A stretch of 64,000 nt of DNA from Durusdinium trenchii (GCA_963970005.1 CAXAMN010001225.1:681117-745116), one strand, 5' to 3'; counted from the stretch's first letter, positions 32,376-44,684 are shown. The notes: generated from the sequence alone by a model not told the origin. Made by a program: numbers and translations.

Positions 32376-34109
32376 GTTCTACCGGGCTCTTCTTTCGCGA
32401 GTCCCTTTCGCAGCACTTTCGCGGACGGAACTAATCTCGCAAGCGTCTGCAAGTTTTTCCTAGCTTTGGCACATGAAGAGTTTGCAAACTCTTGTGTAAA
32501 CCTTTTGCGACTGCATGTTTAGCGTTCGCGAAGTCTTCATACATCGATCATCAACCTCTCTTCAAATTGTGACTTGGGATGTTTTTGGCCCACTGCTCAA
32601 TTGAGACCCCCTTATCTCCTTACACTTGGTGACCTTGTCCAAATGACATAAACAGGGAAAATCGTAATTGTCACTATTATCAATAATGTGTAGGGTGGAC
32701 ACGTTGATTGATCTCGTAAGCGTATCCGTATACCTCACGTCCTCAATTCAAAGGAACAGTGCTGCTTACAGTGTTCAGGCAAGCTGCCGGACAGGTGTTC
32801 ACGATGGTCAAAGTTTTTTCTGCAGCGGGAAGGCTGACTTGGCCTCCGGATGCTGGCCCCAGTGCTAGCCACACAGTGGCAGGTGAACTGGTGATGGAAG
32901 AATCCTAGACACAATTTCACACCCCAAATAGTCTGTAACGTGTGGTATGTTCCCTGTCTCAGGTGGTTTTGAGGTCTCTTTGTTTTGCGAGAAATTCACT
33001 TTCTGTCTGTGTACCCTCGGCCTGAGGGTCACTAAGCACGACAAAACTTCACGCACACAAATAGAAGAACATATGTTTAGCATCGCCACGCTTGCCAATG
33101 AACATGACGGGGTAGAGCTGAGTCCTGTCCGTGATTAAAGGCGCCACGTGTCTCAGCACTGGAACCCGCAAAATCCGCATTCTGTACGCCTAGGCACCGA
33201 GTTGCAATGCGCTAGTGTGGTGCGATATCGGCCATTTGAGTCAATTGTCAAGTCTATCCAGCCAGCCAAGCCATGACAGAAAAGCATACGATGAATGAAC
33301 ATCAACAATCACGCGACAAACCAATCGAACACGCAGAAGGAAAGAAAAAAAACACACAGGCAAAGGTCAAGCAACCCAAGTGCCAGAACTGGTGGCAATG
33401 TGCACAAATCGGAGCTATGCACACTTGGAGCCAAGGTTGGAGGAAACAAGTGAATTGAACCCTGCACCAGTTGTGGCAGGAGCAATGTGTCTAGGCACAT
33501 GTCCGTTTTGGACACTAAGACCCCCCAAATTCAAACGAGCATTCTTTCCTATTTGAGCATCATAATTATGATATTATGCAAAATACATATCTCAGAATAT
33601 ATGTATGCATAAACCACATAAAATATTTCCAATGTGTACATCAGTTCCCTCAAATTCCACCCACAACCTCGCTCTGTTTGCTGAAAACAATTCAGCCGTT
33701 CGCAGAAAGTGCATTGGCACTCCTCAGCACCCTTCTCGTAAATTACAAAGCACCTTAATGGGTATTTAGCTGTTTATGACTTCGGGCCCGCAGTAATATC
33801 GCCCGCTGTAGTTCATGATGCAAAATTCAATTCAGATTGGTCAACAGTATTCAAACGTATGAATCGGCAATTCAGATTGGTCAACAGTATTCAAAAGTAT
33901 GAATCGGCCGGTTGTTCAGAGGACCCGTATGTGTCAACATTACGAAGACCCACTGGTGACCGGCAGCCAACCCCGATTGGGCTAGTCTGTTGAAAGGAAA
34001 AATTCAACCAGCCGTACGGCCCATACTGTCAGCCAACCCGTCTGTTCCGGAACCATTTCATGGCATGGTCTAGTCTAGTCTACAGTATATCTTCCATGTG
34101 CTCCTCCAC
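32376..34109 (-). other. Intron sequence, right of the retrotransposon
   Basis: Continuation of the glycosyltransferase-like gene's intron. No exon recognised. Contains the 40-bp tandem duplication at 33829-33908. Confidence 0.5.
33829..33908. repeat. 40-bp tandem duplication
   Basis: Two adjacent 40-bp copies starting AATTCAGATTGG differ at one position (CGTAT versus AGTAT). This is a recent local duplication. Confidence 0.9.
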
Positions 34110-36460
34110 CAGTGAAATATGCACAACAAAAATCAGTCGCGTCGACCCCAGTTCGAGGGGCTAGCGTGCCAGGAAGGGCCATGTTCAACACCAACAGAGT
34201 TTTCTTTGCTCTGGCAGCAGTGATCGCAGCGCCACTGGCATAGTCCGCCAACTGATCGACGCAAGACTTTCCGGCCGGCTCTGAGGCGCTCGGGGTTTGT
34301 TCCGAAACGGCACAACCCGCGATCTTCGCAACAAAAAGAAAGGGTTTACTATGGTTTACTAAATTGGTTTATTTGGGGGTTCCCGACATATCCTGATGTC
34401 GTGAATTGTGCCCTGGTATGGAGCTCACCTGAAGCACCGGTGCAAAGATCATGTTGAAAGGGTCGGGAGCCAGTGAAATGGGAGCTGGATGGAGTTGAGT
34501 TATATATGCTAATATTAATACATGAAGGCTTGATAGAGAGCAAATGCTCTCAGGACGGTGGTCGCAGCAGGTTGCATTCATTAAAAAACTGACGCCTTCA
34601 CAATCGCACGCCATTAAAAGGAGCCTCGCGCCTTCAGCTCCCGACCGCCAACGACCCACCACAACTATCTAAAACTAGCAAACCCAACGGTGTCACCCAA
34701 CCTGGTCTTTACAGCAGGCTTAGTTGAACACTGAAACCACTAACCACTAACTTCCCCCACCTTCTGGTGCAACAAAGCTGGACAGCCAAGGCGCCACCAA
34801 ATCTGGCGCTTCGCGATCCAACAGCTCCAACATGAACTTCCTTGGAGAGCAGGGTGAGGGTGAAGAAGTGGTCTCAAGATCTCCCTCTCTCTCTATATAA
34901 ATTGTACCTTCAATTGTCACATTATGTGTGTACCGTATTTATATATATATAGAGAGAGAGATAGTAAACAAGCTCCATAGAAAATTGTAAGTCATGTTGA
35001 CGTTCACATGAACCCGCCAGTAGTACAGTTTGCGCATGTTTGTGCCACCGGGTCAGAAATCGAAGGTGTAGTGGTGCTGATTTTGACAAACGCTTTAAAT
35101 CCAACCTTTTCTACTCGGTGGCCATGGATGTGGATGTCATGTAGAGACCATACAACATGATGAGTTGTTGATGTGACGACAAAAGATTCTAGGGGGGGTT
35201 CATGGGAGTGGGGTGGTTTCGTTTGTGTGATTAGCAAAGCACGATGGTGATGAGTTGCTGATGTGACGACAGAAGATTCTTCTAGAACACGATGGTGATA
35301 AATGGAGCCTGGTGCTTCGAACATCAAACCGCCGTCAGTCACATCGAATTAAAGTTTGGCCACCCCACATAGTGCACAAACATCCCGCCGGGTTGGAAAC
35401 TGAACGTGTAGTTGCAGGCATTGTTTAACATGAGCAAGTGACCAGTACTACAAAAACCCTTTTGAAATCGGTGTGACTAATGCACCGAGCCTGACGGCGT
35501 TCCCCAAGAAGACCTGTGTTTTGTGGGAGAATTGACAGGTTTTGTTGTAAACAGTCCTCTCGTTTTGTGATTCGTTTTGCAGGAACAATGAGAAAAAAAA
35601 ATAAAACAGGAACGAAGCCGCAAAACTCGCGCTTTTGGGCGCAACATGCCTGCTGTGTCTATTAGCGGCATTATGTTGAAGTTTATGGTGAGCATCGGGT
35701 AATTACACAAGAATTAAGGTGATTCCCTGAGAATAGGTTTGGACAATTTAGGAATATCGTTTCTACCTAGGAGGGAGCTCTACAACATGGCTAGCCGTCG
35801 CATGGCCAAGCCAACATGTTGACCACAAACATTGTGGCTTCCACGTCTACCTTCTTCATGGTTCTCGTCTTGACCAAGGCTCTCATGCTTCTTAAAGTAT
35901 TCCTGAAACACAGGGCCCGTGGGATCTGGAATGGCTTTGAGCGCCTCAGTGCTAAGGCCATCCTCAAGCCCTTCGTAGTGGACATTCACGGCGCTACACA
36001 AGTCGTTCATCTGAGATAGACCTGACACGGGTCAGGTCTCCAACCTGCGGGGGGGGTTGGGGCTCGCCGGTGTCCAAATTCCACAAGATATCCAGCCTAG
36101 TTATTCCAAAGAAGCTGTGGGAGCTGGTCGTGTTGCTGTGAGCATGTTCACACCCAAATGGCCTGGTTTCAGGTATACATGTCACATCAATCTGTGTTGA
36201 GGCCAGGTCTTGATACACAAGCACATCAAGAGTATGACAGTGTGATGATCATGTTCTTCTATAACGATGCACCTACCCCATGGTATGTCATGTAACCAAT
36301 GCGAACTTGATCCTCTCCTTCTCTGGCCCCATGGCTGTCCGTCGCACCTTTAGATGAGACGAAAATCATCTGGTGCCCGCGCTGGGCCATGGTCTTGGCC
36401 AAACTGAGCAAGGGCAGCGCATGGCCCATCATGGGGATGGTGTAGCATACCACTTTCCTC
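34110..36460 (-). CDS. UDP-glycosyltransferase-like gene, upstream exons (right of the retrotransposon)
   Basis: The first recognised exon (about 36460-36277) reads VVCYTIPMMGHALPLL...RGHQMIFVSS, the N-terminal GHxxPLLxLAxxLxxRGHxVxFVTS pattern of family-1 glycosyltransferases. Its donor GTAGGT and the next acceptor CTCAG (exon from 36010, MNDLCSAVNV) are in phase 0. Further exons are 34840-34761 (ELLDREAPDLVAPWL), 34484-34429 (PISLAPDPFNMIFAPVLQ, donor CAG|GTGAGC) and 34323-34110 (LLVLNMALPGTLAPRTG). Their phases agree (1, then 0, then 1), and the last donor, G|GTGGAG, fits the 24-nt exon at 14171 on the far side of the retrotransposon. The link between the second exon and 34840 is unresolved; an exon may be missing. 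By family, such enzymes transfer sugar from a UDP-sugar to a small lipophilic acceptor. No signal peptide was seen, but the true start is not identified. Confidence 0.65.
35158..35280. repeat. Direct repeat, two copies 90 bp apart
   Basis: TGATGAGTTG-T/C-TGATGTGACGAC-A-A/G-AAGATTCT occurs at 35158-35190 and 35248-35280. Confidence 0.8.
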
Positions 36461-37190
36461 GAAGTGACCAGGTTTTTTGTCGCAAGAGAGCACTACGGCC
36501 CGGCCCGACAATAGCTCGATGGAAGTTGGATGAAACGAAACAAGCTCGGTAGGTCATTACATCCAAGAGTCGAATCATAGTGCCATAGCTTGTGACTCAA
36601 CCCTACCTACGCACCTGCAATAGCACAAATGGAAAACATCTGGAAGCGAGCTAGACTCGACTTGTCGCTGGATTTTCGGGTTGGCCAGAACAGGCTAACA
36701 TCTCGGTTGTCCAACGATGCCTCAAGAAGGGCCAAACCCGTCCTGCCCAAAAACAAACACAAAAGCACACAATCAAGGGTGTGTGCAATTACTGTACATG
36801 TCTTCCCCCCAAAAGAAGATAAAAGCACACAATCAGGGTGCGTGCAATTACATGTCTAAAAGAATATATATATACACACGCGCAAAAAGTACGCAAATAG
36901 TTGGATAATGTGTGTTCCTGGCTAAACCCGACAAATCAAAACTTGTTGATGCTGGCCGTGGTGTTCAGCTTCACATTTCCATGAGGTGCTGCATCTGCAG
37001 AGGCCATGGGAAATCTCCTCTGTGGAGACCAACACCTCTTGCAGTAAAAGCTATGAACTGCTAGAGCCCGACATGCATAACCTTCGGCAAGTTGCATCAC
37101 TCTTTCTAATCTTCAAGTGCAAAAAAGCATGTCAAAACGTTCACAAGCTTTCACCGTATACAACCCTCGAAGCTTGAACACCCTGGACGG
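36461..37190. other. Upstream flank of the glycosyltransferase-like gene
   Basis: No exon supported. A roughly 40-bp segment starting AAAAGCACACAATCA is directly repeated with a 60-bp offset (36761-36803 and 36821-36857). Confidence 0.4.
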
Positions 37191-37194
37191 ACCA

Positions 37195-38325
37195 GGAACT
37201 ACTAGTACCTTCGTGTTCCTAGTAATAATGTAATCACAGGAGCTAATAATATCTTCTTGTTCCTAGTAGTAGTGCTAGGAGCTACTATATAGTAGTTTCT
37301 TGTTCCTAGTAGTATTGCCACGAGCTGCTAGTAGCTTCTTGTTTCTAGTAGTAATGCCAGGAGCGACTAGCAGTTTCATGTTCCCTGTACTGATGCCAGG
37401 AGCTACTAACAGCTTCTTATTCTTAGCTGTAATGCATGCCAGGAGCTACGAGTAGCTTCTTGTTCCTAGTAGTAATGTCAGGAGCTACTAGTAGCTTCTT
37501 GTTTTACTACAAGTTTCTTTGTTCCTAGTAGTAATGCAAGGAGCTACTAATGTGTTTTTGGTCCCAGTAGTATTGCCAAAAGCTACTAGTAGCTTCTTGT
37601 TCCAAGTTGTAATGCCAGGAGCTACTAGTAGCCTCTTGTTCCTAGTAGTACTGCCAGGAGCTTCTAGTAGCTTCTTGTTCCTAGTAGTACTGCCAAGAGC
37701 TTCTAGTAGCTCTTTGTTCCTAGCAGCAATGTCAGGAGCTACTAGTAGCTTCGTTTTCCTAGTGTTAATGCTGGGGGCTACTAGTAGCTTCTTGTTCCTA
37801 GAGAAGCTGCTGGGAGCTTCTTGTTCCAAGTAGTAATGCCAGCAGCTACCAGCAGCTTCTTGTTACCACTAGAAAAGCCAGGAGCTACTTGTAGCTTCTT
37901 GTTAGTAGCAGTATTGCCAAGAGCTACTAGTATTTTCTTGCTCCTAGTTGCAATGCCAGGAGCTACTAGTAGCTTCGTTACTACTAGTATTGCGAGGAGG
38001 TACTATATAGTAGCTTCTTGTTCCTAGTAGTAGTGAAAGGCGCTACTAGTAGCTTCTTATTCCCAGTACTAATGCCAGTAGATAACTTACTACTGGTAAT
38101 GCCACCAGCTACTAGTAGTTTCTGGTTCCTAGAAGTAATGCCAGGCCAGGAGTTACTACTTGCTTCTTGTTCCCAGTAGCACTGTCAGGAGCTACTAGTA
38201 GCTTCTTCATAGTAGTAGTAATTCCAGGAGCTACTAGTAGCTTCTTGTTACTACCAGTAATGCCAGGAGCTTCTAGTGGCTTCTTGTAACTACTAGTGCT
38301 GCACTTGTTCCTAGTAGTTTCTTGC
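37195..38325. repeat. 39-bp satellite with a 12-bp palindrome in each unit
   Basis: About 29 degenerate tandem copies of a unit containing TTCTTGTTCCTAGTAGTAAT, then GCCAGGA, then the perfect palindrome GCTACTAGTAGC. Spacing of 39 was measured directly (for example 37635 to 37674). A period divisible by three leaves several frames open on both strands, which explains the ORFs here. Stray copies occur near 38930-39030 and 51500-51550. Confidence 0.9.
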
Positions 38326-39445
38326 TGGTGGTTGCTGGGGTGTTGCAAATGCAGCTGGTCTTCTGCCCCATCCTCCAAGATCCGATCCATGCAGCTGGTC
38401 TCTCTACTAGTAGGGGAACGGTCGATCACAATACCAAACAGTCTCTTGGTGGTCGTACGCTTTCTGAAGCCCCAGCCTGGTTTGTAGGCGTGGCAGGATA
38501 GCTGAAAACATGCTACACTTTTACAGTGCAGGAAAACGATCAACCTGTTCATGACCACAGGATGCTCACCTCTTTCAGCACCATCAAGTTTGATTCCTCA
38601 ATTCACTGCTTACTCTTGATGGGAACTGTGGTGGGACATACAAACCCGTAAATACCGCAATATGTTATATATATATATACTGTATATATTTCTCTCTCCC
38701 CAGCTCGCTCGCGCAGGCAATTCAGGGCCGCCAACTCTCGTTGTCCAGCCCACAAGTGCCTCGTTGTCCATTTTTGTGGATACCACCTGCATTCTGCAAG
38801 CGTCTGGGTGCGAACCAAAACTTCCCAAGGTGGTCTTGGACCACGAACCCGTGGGTGTCGTGGCCCAAGGTTGAGTCAAACATGGTCAAACCAATCAACT
38901 TTGCAATTCTAATTTGATTCTAATTACTAATAGCTTCTAGCTTCTTGTTTCTCCTAGCAAACATTTTTACTACTAGTAAGGCACTTGTTACTAGAAGCGA
39001 TGCACTTGTTCCTAGTAGCTTCGTGGTTGGTCCTCCTTTTAAGATACATGGGGTAGTTCATGGCTCACTTTTCCGGGGAAAATTGGCGTCGTGGTCACAG
39101 CCGCTGCGAGAACAAAGAAAAGGCGCGGCAACCAATCACATGAAGGGATCCACAAATACTTTAGTCCATCTTAGTCTTAGTCCTCCATTGATTTTGTATA
39201 ATTTTGTTGATTTGCGTCGTGAACCAACAGCTCTTTCTACCATGGAAGGTGCATGCCAAGCCCTCCCCTCACGAAACCCCCAAGAAACCTGTTGCACGGT
39301 CTTCAGCTCGTTTGGCACATCACCTCGCACGTCGGGGACTGAGGTGACCAGCCAGCTCCTCAGATATCCAAAGCTCTCAACGCGGCAGTTCGAGAATGCT
39401 CCGACCAGGGCCAACATGCAGTGAAGGCGGAACAAACAAAATAAA
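38326..39445. other. No gene seen; satellite remnants
   Basis: TA-rich microsatellite at 38666-38690 and a few degenerate 39-bp satellite units at 38930-39030. Confidence 0.4.
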
Positions 39446-40396
39446 ATGATCACCTTCTTTTCTCATTCTCGAAGCATCGTCACAGAGAGGGAGGAGTTTG
39501 CTAGAAAGATCGCGAAGACCGCGGACACATGCAAAAAGGATTCTAAGGATGCAAAAAGCATCGATGGTTGGGAATGGTTGGACCGTCTAAGTCTACGCAA
39601 ATATATAGCTGTTTCCCCCGAAATGCAAGCTTTCGAAATTGGACCCAAACATTTTGTCGAAGAAACACTCATCCTTCCCTTCCATGAGAGAAGCATTACT
39701 ACCCATCCCACCCGAACTGTTCCATCACAGCAGCATCCGCAGTTCTTGGACGGATCCGCGTTCGGGTCCAACGCCTCCGGGTCCAAGAGATGAAACGGAC
39801 GCATACGCCTCCAGGTCCTAAGGGTCGTGCAGTGAGGCTCCTGTTCGTTGCCAAGACCTGCCTGAGACCCAAAAGAGACGCAACCGAGGCGTCTGCTTCA
39901 CACGACGCGTACTCGTTCACCAACGGTATGATGTCACCTTTAGTCCATGTAGCTAGTGACGACTTCCAGGCGTTTACAATGCGTGGTCTTCCAATTGTGC
40001 TGGATGCAAGGAAGAAGCTCATGGCTACTCTCATGGCTATGGGTCATCAAACTCCACCCTTGCCGACCCGAAACAAAACAGTCCATCACGGGTCAACGGT
40101 CCATCCCTTTGACTGGCCTGCAAGGCCATCATCAAGCGTCGAAGGGCCACCTTCATGGAAGGTCTTAAGCCTATTATCAGAACTGCAGGTGAGCATGTCT
40201 CGAAATCTGTCAAAACTAAAGCCTCCGAACCTGAAAAGTCAAAGGAACCTGGGGAGTGAACAATGTGAAAAGGAGTGGGAACACCTTGCCTTGGCTCTTC
40301 ATCAGCGGGTCCAGGGTTTGAGTCACAGCCACAGCAGGAATCCCGCAAATGCTTAGCTTCTAGATGTTTGCTCAGTGGAGGGAGGTTTGGAGACAA
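39446..40396. other. Ambiguous coding region, strand not decided
   Basis: Long open frames exist on both strands (plus 39446-39793 and 39790-40356; minus 39699-40034 and 40037-40396). Both give protein-like composition. I found no matched splice phases or family motif to decide between them. Confidence 0.3.
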
Positions 40397-40621
40397 ACTC
40401 TTGCGCTGTCATCAATCCATCCTCTGCAAGTGCTTCATCAACCAAGGTGTCAAGTCCAGCATCAAGGGGGGGGGTTCCAAGACTTCCCTGCGATGGTTGG
40501 CACCGATGAAAAACTAGACGACGAGTGGCCCGAGAGCATTTTTCATCACGTAGGAAGTCAGAGTGCGAGTTATCTGTTAAGTGTGTTATAAGTGTTCAGT
40601 GTGAAGTGTTAAGTCGAGTGT

Positions 40622-40700
40622 GTTGAGGCAGTGTGTGGGTCTCTGTGTGTGTGTGTATCTATGTCTGTGTGTGTATGTGTCTCTCTCTGTATGTCTTTCT
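40622..40700 (+). repeat. GT/CT-rich microsatellite
   Basis: Imperfect GTGTGT and CTCTCT runs directly before the 60-bp array. Confidence 0.8.
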
Positions 40701-40738
40701 GAAGCGCAGGAACACCTGTCTTCTGCAAGTTCTTCACC

Positions 40739-41694
40739 TCTCGAAAGTCGCCTCCGCGTAGTAAAGTTGTACTACAAAGTCGCCAGTTCTCATCTTCCAG
40801 CTCCACAGATTGCTCCGTGTACTAAAGTCCTACTACCAAGTCGCCAGTTATCATCTTCCAGCTCCCCAGATACTCCGCGTACTCAAGTTGTACTACCAAG
40901 TCGCCAGTTCTCATCTTCCAGCTCCCCGGATACTCCGCGTACTAATGTTGTACTACCAAGTCACCAGTTCTCATCTTCCCACTCCCCAGATACTCCGCGT
41001 ACTAAAGTTGTACTACCAAGTCGCCAGTTCTCATCTTNNNNNNNNNNAAGTCGCCAGTTCTCATCTTCCAGCTCCCCAGCTACTCCGCGTACTAAAGTTG
41101 TACTACAAAGTCGCCAGTTCTCAGTTCTCAGCTTCCAGCTCCACAGATTGCTCCGCGTACTAAAGTTGTACTAGAAACTCACCAGTTCTCAGCTTCCAGC
41201 TCCACAGCTACTCCGCGTACTAAAGTTGTACTACAAAGTCGCCAGTTCTCAGCTTCCAGCTCCACAGATTGCTCCGCGTACTAAAGTTGTACTAGAAAGT
41301 CGCCAGTTCTCAGCTTCCAGCTCCCCGGCTACTCCGCGTACTAAAGTTGTACTACAAAGTCGCCAGTTCTCAGCTCCCAGCTCCACAGATTTCTCCACGT
41401 ACTAAAGTTGTACTAGAAAGTCGCCAGTTCTCAGCTTCCAGCTCCCCAGCTACTCCGCGTACTAAAGTTGTACTACAAAGTCGCCAGTGCTCATCTTCCA
41501 GCTCTCCAGATACTCTGCGTACTACAGTTGTACTACAAAGTCGCCAGTTCTCAGCTCCCAGCTCCACAGATTGCTCCGCGTACTAAAGTTGTACTAGAAA
41601 GTCGCCAGTTCTCAGCTTCCAGCTCCCCAGCTACTCTGCGTACTAAAGTTGTACCATAAAGTCGCCAGTTCTCAGCTTCCAGCTCCACAGATTG
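40739..41694. repeat. 60-bp satellite array
   Basis: About 16 copies of a unit with CGCCAGTTCTCATCTTCCAG, CTCC, ACTCCGCGTACTAAAGTTGT and ACTACAAAGT. The unit length of 60 is visible as constant alignment from copy to copy, with one 10-bp internal expansion after the gap. It would encode 20-aa repeats on either strand; treated as satellite. Confidence 0.95.
41038..41047. other. Assembly gap (10 N) inside the 60-bp array
   Basis: Ten N of conventional gap size, so the true array length is unknown. Confidence 0.99.
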
Positions 41695-41695
41695 C

Positions 41696-42180
41696 TTTCG
41701 CGCGCTCGACACGCACGATCTCCGCAGAGGGTTGCGCGGGCACCCGCCAAATCGCACTCTCGCCTGCATTTCGCGCACTCGACACGCACGATCTCCGCAG
41801 AGGGTTGCGCGGGCACCCGGCAAATCGCACTCTCGCCTGCATTTCGCGCACTCGACACGCACGATCTCCGCAGAGGGTTGCGCGCACACCCGGCAAATCG
41901 CACTCTCGCCTGCATTTCGCGCACTCGACACGCGCGATCTCCGCAGAGGGTTGCGCGCACACCCAGCGAATCGCACTCTCGCCTGCATTTCGCGCACTCG
42001 ACACGCACGATCTCCGCAGAGGGTTGCGCGCGCAGCCGGCGAATCGCACTCTCGCCTGCATTTCGCGCATTCGACACGCCCGATCTCCGCAGAGGGTTGC
42101 GCGCGCACCGGACAAATCGCACTCTCGCCTGCATTTTGCGCACTCAACACGCACGATCTCCGCAGAGGGTTGCACTTTCG
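41696..42180. repeat. 73-bp satellite array, seven copies
   Basis: The landmark CTCGACACGC recurs at 41705, 41778, 41851, 41924, 41997, 42070 and 42143, exactly every 73 bp. The unit contains GATCTCCGCAGAGGGTTGCG and AATCGCACTCTCGCCTGCAT. It is GC-rich, about 90-95% conserved between copies, and has no stop codon in any of six frames. Confidence 0.95.
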
Positions 42181-42274
42181 GTTGACGCTGTTCGTCCCGC
42201 ACTCCGCCTTTGAGAGAGAATTTATAAAGTGGGGAAATGTTTTTTCATTAGGACATCTCCCGTGCTAGTTTTCC

Positions 42275-42400
42275 ATACTCACACTTGCCTACTCATTGCA
42301 TGCTTGTATACTCATTGCGTGCTTGCATACTCACCCTTGCATATCATGCTTGCATACTTACACTTGCATACTTTGACACTGGCATACTTCGCACTTGGAT
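42275..42400. repeat. Degenerate short repeat, about 18-22 bp
   Basis: Variants of GCATACTCACACTTGCATACT follow one another for about 125 bp. Confidence 0.6.
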
Positions 42401-42439
42401 GCTTTCGCTCTTCCAGTGTGTGTGTGTAAGTGTAAGTGT

Positions 42440-43760
42440 CGAAGTGTAAGTGTTCAAAGGATTTTCCGGAAGAACCCTTCGCAATGCTTTCGGGAAAAAC
42501 AATCTGTACAATCTGTCAGGCAAGGCGCTCCAAAAGCAACATAAGCCGTAAGCCGGCTTCCCACGCACTGACATGGACCTGCAGCCGGCTCCTTCTTCGC
42601 TGCTTCCCAGCTCTTCACGCTGAGTCTCCCGACGATGTGCTCACGCACGCCAGCCTCCTCGACTGGATCTGTGCTGGACTGTGGTGTCCAATGCACCTCA
42701 CCAGCCAATGGGTCGAAAGCATGGCAGACTGGCGCATTCATGAACCAACTTCTCCATTGTCAGAACCAGTAACCAAAAGTCTTTGAGAAATCTCCTCCCC
42801 AAACCAATGCAACACAAGTACCAAGTACGTTTCAGTGGCACCCTGACACTGTGCCACGGTCCATGTTCGTCACACCCACCGGTGACTCGTCCAAAAGCAC
42901 GCTTCGTTCTGAGACCCACGACCTCAGTGTCTTGCCGAGCCATGGAGAAGTTCACCTGGGCGGATGGGATGGCGTCGCGGTTTTAAGAGCGTGGCCGTCT
43001 CAGACCGTGCCACGATCGATCTGATTGATTGGTTTCAGTGTTCGGTTTGGACGATTGTCTGATTGTTCCTGGAACATCCGTGCACCTGTTCCACAATGCT
43101 CCACAGTCCCCATCTCGTTGGCAGACTCCCCTTTTTCAAGAGCTCATGGCATGGTTAAAAACTGACACGGTGGGACGGAGGTGGGAATAGGTCTCATGCT
43201 TGGAAGGGATACGTTCAACCGTCACTCTCTCTTCCTCGCTGGATGCCAGGAGGACCCCTCGATCTTTGGTGGGGCAACCTGCACCTCAAAACGGCTGAAG
43301 GTCTCAAGTCTCTACAAAATCAGCATCCAAAAGGCAGCACCACCTCCAAACACAAAACCAGGTTTGACCAACTCATTTAGGCAAAATGCCAGTACAGCAC
43401 GATCGCTTCTGAGGATCGCACCATGTACGGCATATCATTGAGCCACTTCTTGCTTCCGATTACCAAATCCATATAGATCTAGCCGTCGGGCTCAGGTCGC
43501 GAGCCGGCGTGCTACCCGGATCCCACCGGCAGGTGATGGTCATCCCTCAACGATCAAAAGCAAAGGGGAAGTTCCGCTGCAGTTGGTGATTTATATAAGG
43601 CATTTTATGTGGGCAATTCTGGAAGTGGTGGGTGTCAGGTGAAGGCATTCCCCTGCTTGATGTCTGATTCCCTGCCTGTTTGTTGATCTACATTGCAAAT
43701 ACTCCTGGCAACAGGAAAACTACTTGAAAATGTGTTGAAATCCATATGGGGGAAGGAATC
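42440..43760. other. No gene supported
   Basis: Several open frames on both strands without splice-phase support or a recognisable family. Confidence 0.35.
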
Positions 43761-43769
43761 TCTACTTTG

Positions 43770-44000
43770 AGGCCCAAGCCTTGGAAAACAGTTCCAAATA
43801 TCCTTTGAGTTCAGGATCCGTCTCTGTCCTCAAGGGGCCGGAGCGCAGCGGTCCCACGGACGGTGGTCCCCACGTGCCCCACTTGTTGCGAAGCTTTCTT
43901 TCCATGCCTTGTTGGCGCTGGTGTACTCCTTCTCGCCGATGCATGTCACCATCTCCTCGACCGTCCACAGAGTGAGTGAGGTAGATGGTCTAAGCCAACA
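43770..44000 (-). CDS. Possible exon(s) of an unknown gene
   Basis: The minus strand reads LWTVEEMVTCIGEKEYTSAN after a CTTAG near 44000. A different frame reads ETDPELKGYLELFSKAWASK to a stop near 43762. The two could be joined by splicing or separated by a frameshift; phases do not fit the nearest splice signals. Confidence 0.3.
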
Positions 44001-44684
44001 TGCTCCATGCAGGTGCGCAGGGTATATAACACAAATATATATATATATGTATGTACAAACACCTAGAGGGTTTCTATACTAGTATCAGCATCTACCTCTA
44101 AAGTCACTTCTGTGTGGAAAAAGGGGCAATCCACAAGCACCTTCCTTTACAGCATGGTATCCATATGAGGGAACTCACCGAACTAGATTTAAATCTCTCT
44201 GCAAAGGTGACTGCATTTCTACCCCATATGTGGAGGCTCAGTTGAATGGAAGAATGTATTACCCAAATGTGCATCTTCCAAGACACAAGTTTATGGTTGG
44301 TAACCAGGGGCAGGAGGAGTTCGGAGGAAACGTGGTCTTCTGTCCTTATGCTATTTTGGCAACCCTCTGTGCGTCCCCTTCAATTTCTTCTGCATCCGCT
44401 ATGTTTCACCGTGGCATAGCGACAAGACTTTGGCCTTACAAGCTGACACAAAGAAATAAGAACTGCCCCCCCTTCGTCTTGCAAGAATCTACTTTTCCAA
44501 GGAGGAATGCTAGGTCAAGGGAATTGATGACAATTGAAGAACATATAAAACAAACAGAAACAACTGCAGAATCAAGGGGTCGGTGCCCCGGATTCTGGTC
44601 ACTTCAATTGGCAGTTGGAGGGGGTCTCCCAAAAACTATTCGAACCTCTGAAACGTCATGTGTCTTTTTCATTATCATGTCTTA

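Noticed and set aside
36757..36860. Short plus-strand ORFs
   Set aside because: They cover a 60-bp-offset direct repeat with no coding evidence.
41696..42180. tRNA-like array (unit is 73 nt)
   Set aside because: No cloverleaf, A box or B box is visible on either strand.
37195..42200. CRISPR array
   Set aside because: The arrays are continuous tandem repeats without unique spacers, and the DNA is eukaryotic.
41551..42268. Six overlapping ORFs of 166-199 aa
   Set aside because: They are readings of the 73-bp and 60-bp satellites in every frame, not genes.
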